A stretch of DNA of 25,249 bases from Thiobacillus sp. (lineage in GTDB: Bacteria > Pseudomonadota > Gammaproteobacteria > Burkholderiales > Thiobacillaceae), in NCBI RefSeq assembly GCF_024708915.1, contig NZ_JANJXQ010000138.1:1-25249 (forward strand). Reading direction: 5' to 3'. The notes beneath the pieces are model-generated. The model did not search any database. It had not been told where the DNA came from and saw only the letters and a list, made by a program, of their open reading frames with translations. The position numbers and the translations under genes were made by a program. Shown in pieces: positions 22,540 to 25,249 of this stretch; the stretch's first letter is position 1, and every line of letters begins with the position of its first letter.

Positions 22540-23295
22540 TCAGCCCGCCAATGCCCGCAGGACGGGCACATCCAGCCCGAACTTGTCCGCGTGCCCGATT
22601 GCGCGCGCCAGCCGCGCCGGCGCAGAGCGTCCGGTGCAGCCGTGATCGGGGTCGCCGTCGAAGGCTTCGAGCATGCCGGCGATCAGCGCGTCGCGATCAT
22701 GTTGCGCGCCGCTGAGCGCGTCCTGGATGTCGATCACCGCGTTCGCCACCTGGCGCGCGAAAGCTTCGTGCTGCGTCCACAGCTGCGATACGGTGCCGCC
22801 GGTTTTCAGCCCGGCGAGGTTGGTGGTGAGGATGTAGACGTTCTTCCTTACCAGTTCGAACAGCAGTTCGTCGCCCAATGCGACTTCGCGGCACGGCAGT
22901 TCGATGGCAGTGAGCGCGCGGCACAACAGCGCGGCGCCGGGGCCGGCGACGGGGGATGCGATCAGCGGCCTGGCGTCGATGCCCTTCTTCTTCTCGAACC
23001 ACACCGAGATCACCGTGGGGTCGCTGTAGCCGTGCGCCTGCCAGTCGCGCGGGAGCAGCTCGTTCTGGATCAACGCGGCGCGCGGTTTCCAGACCTCGGG
23101 CAGCGCCGCCAGTACAGCGTGCAGGTCGTTCTCGGCGACCGCCACCAGCACCAGCGCCGGCGCGGGGTGGGCGTGTGCCAGTGCAGCCATGTCGTCGCCG
23201 CGGTTGAGTGGAACGACCGTGTGTCCGGCACGCAGCAGGCCGCCGGCAAACACGCGGCCGAGCTGGCCGAGACCGATGACGACGACTTCGTTCAT
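22540..23295 (-). CDS. Ketopantoate-reductase-like NAD(P)-binding protein
   Basis: 251 residues. The N-terminal Rossmann motif VVVIGLGQLGRVFAGGLLRA, then LVLVAVAENDLHAVLAAL, and an Asn in ALIQNELLPRDW resemble 2-dehydropantoate 2-reductase (PanE/ApbA) and related 6-phosphogluconate-type folds. The C-terminal helical domain (VRKNVYILTTNLAGLKTGGT) carries a Lys at the position used in PanE catalysis, but the protein is about 50 residues shorter than PanE and lacks its usual C-terminal pattern. A pantoate role is not assured. It is convergent with the lipoprotein gene, with 16 nt between their stops. Confidence 0.75.
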   Translation of the reverse strand: MNEVVVIGLGQLGRVFAGGLLRAGHTVVPLNRGDDMAALAHAHPAPALVLVAVAENDLHAVLAALPEVWKPRAALIQNELLPRDWQAHGYSDPTVISVWFEKKKGIDARPLIASPVAGPGAALLCRALTAIELPCREVALGDELLFELVRKNVYILTTNLAGLKTGGTVSQLWTQHEAFARQVANAVIDIQDALSGAQHDRDALIAGMLEAFDGDPDHGCTGRSAPARLARAIGHADKFGLDVPVLRALAG

Positions 23296-23338
23296 GCTGG
23301 CTCCAGGGAAAATCTATCCGCGAATACCCAGAGGGCAT

Positions 23339-23421
23339 AAAGGGCGCGAAGAACCGCGAAGAAATTCAAAATCACTTCAAAATGTTTCAGGTTTTCTTCG
23401 CGCCCCTTCGCGTCCTTCGCG
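23339..23421. repeat. Intergenic inverted repeat built from GCGCGAAG units
   Basis: AAAGGGCGCGAAGAA (23339-23353) pairs with TTCTTCGCGCCCCTT (23394-23408) at 14 of 15 positions. A further CCGCGAAG (23354-23361) pairs with CTTCGCGG (23414-23421). GCGAAG-rich dispersed intergenic repeats of this look are common in proteobacteria. It may form a long hairpin that protects or ends one of the neighbouring minus-strand transcripts. Confidence 0.6.
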
Positions 23422-23432
23422 GACAAAAAGGT

Positions 23433-25025
23433 TTACTCAAGCCCCTTCGAATGCAGGTATTCGTCGTAGCCGCCCATGTAGAATTCGACGCCTTCCGGCG
23501 TGATTTCGAGGATGCGGGTGGCCAGGCTGGAAACGAACTGACGGTCGTGCGAGACGAAGATCAGCGTGCCCTTGAACAGATCGAGCGCGAGGTTCAGCGA
23601 CTCGATCGATTCCATGTCCATGTGGTTGGTCGGCTCGTCCATCACCAGCACGTTGTGGCGGCCGAGCATCAGCTTGCCGTAGAGCATGCGGCCTTTCTCG
23701 CCGCCGGACAGCACGCGCACCGATTTCTTGACGTCGTCGCCGGAGAACAGCAGCCGGCCGAGGATGCCGCGCAGCACCTGCTCGTCGTCGCCGGGCTGCG
23801 TCCACTGATGCATCCAGTCGGTGAGGTTCTTGTCGCTGTCGAAGTCGGCGACGTGGTCCTGCGAGAAATAGCCGACGCTGGCGTTTTCGCTCCAGCGAAT
23901 CTCGCCGAACTGCGGCGTCAGTTCGCCCATCAACAGCTTCATCAGCGTGGATTTGCCGACGCCGTTGCCGCCGATGACGGCCATTTTTTCGCCGGCTTCC
24001 AATGAAAAGCCGAGGTTGGTGAACAGCGGCGAGCCGTCGTAGCCGAACTTGAGATTCTCGACCTCGAGCGCGCGGCGGTGCAGCGCCTTCTCGGGTTCAA
24101 AGCGGATGTAGGGGTTCTGCCGCGAACTCGGCTTGAAGTCCTCGATCTTGATCTTGTCGATCATCTTCATGCGGCTGGTGGCCTGGCGCGCCTTCGACTT
24201 GTTGGCCGAGAAGCGGCGCACGAATTCCTGCAGTTCGGCCACCTTGTCCTTGGCCTTGGCGTTGGCGCTGGCCTGGCGTTCCTTGGCCTGGGTCGAGGCC
24301 AGCATGTAGTCGTCGTAGTTGCCCGGATAGACCTTGATGGTGCCGAAGTCGAGGTCTGCCATGTGGGTACAGACCTGGTTCAGGAAGTGGCGGTCGTGCG
24401 AGATGACGATGATGGTGGCGTTGCTCTCGTTCAGCACGTTCTCCAGCCAGCGGATGGTATTGATGTCGAGGTTGTTGGTCGGTTCGTCGAGCAGCAGGAT
24501 GTCGGGGTTGGAGAACAGCGCCTGCGTCAGCAGCACGCGCAGCTTGAAGCCGGGCGCAATCTGGCTCATCGGGCCGTTGTGCTGTTCGGTGGGGATGCCG
24601 ACGCCGAGCAGCAATTGACCGGCGCGCGCCTCGGCGTCGTAGCCGCCCATCTCGCCGAATCTGGCTTCCAGTTCGGCGGCGTGCAGGTAATCTTCCTCGC
24701 TCGCCTCCGGGTTCATGTAGATGGCGTCCTTTTCCTGCATCACCTTCCACATCTCGGCGTGGCCCTGCAGCACCACGTCGAGCACGCGCTGCTCTTCATA
24801 GCCGAACTGGTCCTGGCGCAGCCAGGCCATGCGTTCGCCGGGGTCGAGCGAGACGTTGCCGGCGGTCGGCTCCAGCTCGCCCGCGAGGATTTTCATGAAG
24901 GTCGACTTGCCGCAGCCGTTGGCACCGATCAGGCCGTAGCGGTTGCCGTCGCCGAACTTGACGTTGACGTTCTCAAACAGGGGTTTGGCGGCAAATTGCA
25001 GAGTGATGCTGGAGGCGGTAAGCAC
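23433..25025 (-). CDS. ybiT: ABC-F family ATPase, YbiT type
   Basis: 530 residues from GTG 25025 (AGGA 7 nt upstream), the same length as E. coli YbiT, and the sequence follows YbiT closely: [40 protein letters not shown]. It has two ATPase domains without membrane parts. Walker A is GANGCGKST and GGNGVGKST. The first signature is the YbiT-type APGFKLR and the second is LSGGEKGR. Walker B is [11 protein letters not shown] and [11 protein letters not shown]. The basic linker ([20 protein letters not shown]) is the ribosome/P-site tRNA interaction motif of ABC-F proteins, which act on translation. An upstream in-frame ATG at 25067 is less likely. Confidence 0.94.
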   Translation of the reverse strand: MLTASSITLQFAAKPLFENVNVKFGDGNRYGLIGANGCGKSTFMKILAGELEPTAGNVSLDPGERMAWLRQDQFGYEEQRVLDVVLQGHAEMWKVMQEKDAIYMNPEASEEDYLHAAELEARFGEMGGYDAEARAGQLLLGVGIPTEQHNGPMSQIAPGFKLRVLLTQALFSNPDILLLDEPTNNLDINTIRWLENVLNESNATIIVISHDRHFLNQVCTHMADLDFGTIKVYPGNYDDYMLASTQAKERQASANAKAKDKVAELQEFVRRFSANKSKARQATSRMKMIDKIKIEDFKPSSRQNPYIRFEPEKALHRRALEVENLKFGYDGSPLFTNLGFSLEAGEKMAVIGGNGVGKSTLMKLLMGELTPQFGEIRWSENASVGYFSQDHVADFDSDKNLTDWMHQWTQPGDDEQVLRGILGRLLFSGDDVKKSVRVLSGGEKGRMLYGKLMLGRHNVLVMDEPTNHMDMESIESLNLALDLFKGTLIFVSHDRQFVSSLATRILEITPEGVEFYMGGYDEYLHSKGLE

Positions 25026-25067
25026 GGAGGTGTCCTGAAATGCGGGAAAAACGTGGCATTTTAGCAC

Positions 25068-25249
25068 CCTGTGACGGAGGCCACAGGCGCCCCCGTCCGC
25101 AGCTTGCTCTAGTGTCGTGACTCAGAAATATCGCAACATGAAACGGCGTCTTTTTCCGCATGGCGGCGTTGCTCGTCGTTGCCATAGAGCCGGCTATGTC
25201 GCCCACCCGCAAGGGGTAGGCCGTGGTTGTAAAGCCGATAAATCGGCAA
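25068..25249. other. Terminal intergenic stretch, probable dispersed-repeat sequence
   Basis: No convincing gene. It contains AGTGTCGTGACTCAGAAATA, then a stretch with CGTTGCTCGTCGTTGCCATA and AGCCGGCTATG, and ends in a perfect palindrome GCCGAT-AA-ATCGGC (25234-25247). Sequence of this flavour often flanks insertion sequences in betaproteobacteria. I cannot confirm a transposase because the window ends here. Confidence 0.35.

Noticed and set aside
1..25249. CRISPR array, prophage or complete insertion sequence
   Set aside because: No regularly spaced repeats, phage structural genes or transposase frames are present. The only tandem repeat is the 18-bp unit inside larC.

Overview
The window is dense, high-GC proteobacterial DNA. 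It is most consistent with a betaproteobacterium of the Rhodocyclales/Nitrosomonadales type. The pointers are a ferrooxidans-type GshA, a DUF971 protein, a YbiT-type ABC-F ATPase of exactly 530 residues and a typical tRNA-Arg(CCG). This assignment comes from recognising families, not from a search.

Layout. 1-290: the N-terminus of a membrane protein (probably cytochrome c5 family) and tRNA-Arg. 365-5753 (minus strand): a tightly overlapping operon that reads gshA, a DUF4198 periplasmic protein (NikK-like), a small exported one-TM protein (NikL-like), an outer-membrane barrel, then NikM, NikQ and NikO. Together they form a nickel (or cobalt) ECF importer with its own periplasmic and outer-membrane parts. 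6199-9312 (plus): a LysR regulator divergent from that operon, then a CoA-disulfide reductase fused to a rhodanese. 9518-13771 (plus): a LigE-like glutathione S-transferase, a free-standing LarC2 domain, LarC, LarE and LarB, the last three joined by ATGA overlaps. These make the nickel-pincer nucleotide (NPN) cofactor. 13873-15045: a FadL/TodX-type outer-membrane channel for hydrophobic compounds, closed by a strong terminator. 15167-17164 (minus): an AcoR-type sigma-54 activator. 17571-19358 (plus): a 595-residue protein I cannot assign to a family. It is followed by a composite protein with a MucR-like zinc finger, an unassigned middle and a QueD/PTPS domain. 20688-25025: apparently ordinary genes (DUF971, fructosamine kinase, LEA14-like lipoprotein, ketopantoate-reductase-like protein, ABC-F ATPase). 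The last 180 bases look like part of an intergenic repeat.

How it fits together. I propose that about 4.3-19.4 kb is one functional locus. Nickel is imported, LarB/LarC/LarE build the NPN cofactor, glutathione is made by GshA and used by the transferase, CoA and persulfide redox is handled by the CoA-disulfide reductase-rhodanese, and a hydrophobic substrate enters through FadL. No LarA, the known NPN-using enzyme, lies in the window. The unknown 595-residue protein has its own strong ribosome binding site and is a candidate for the catalytic member. The best sequence evidence for one regulon is a promoter-region motif (CATG, 6-7 nt, then AAYAATTTC) found by eye at fixed spacing six times. 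Each copy is upstream of, and in the same orientation as, a transcription unit of this locus: the gshA-nik operon, the CoA-disulfide reductase, the transferase-lar operon, fadL, the sigma-54 activator and the unknown gene.
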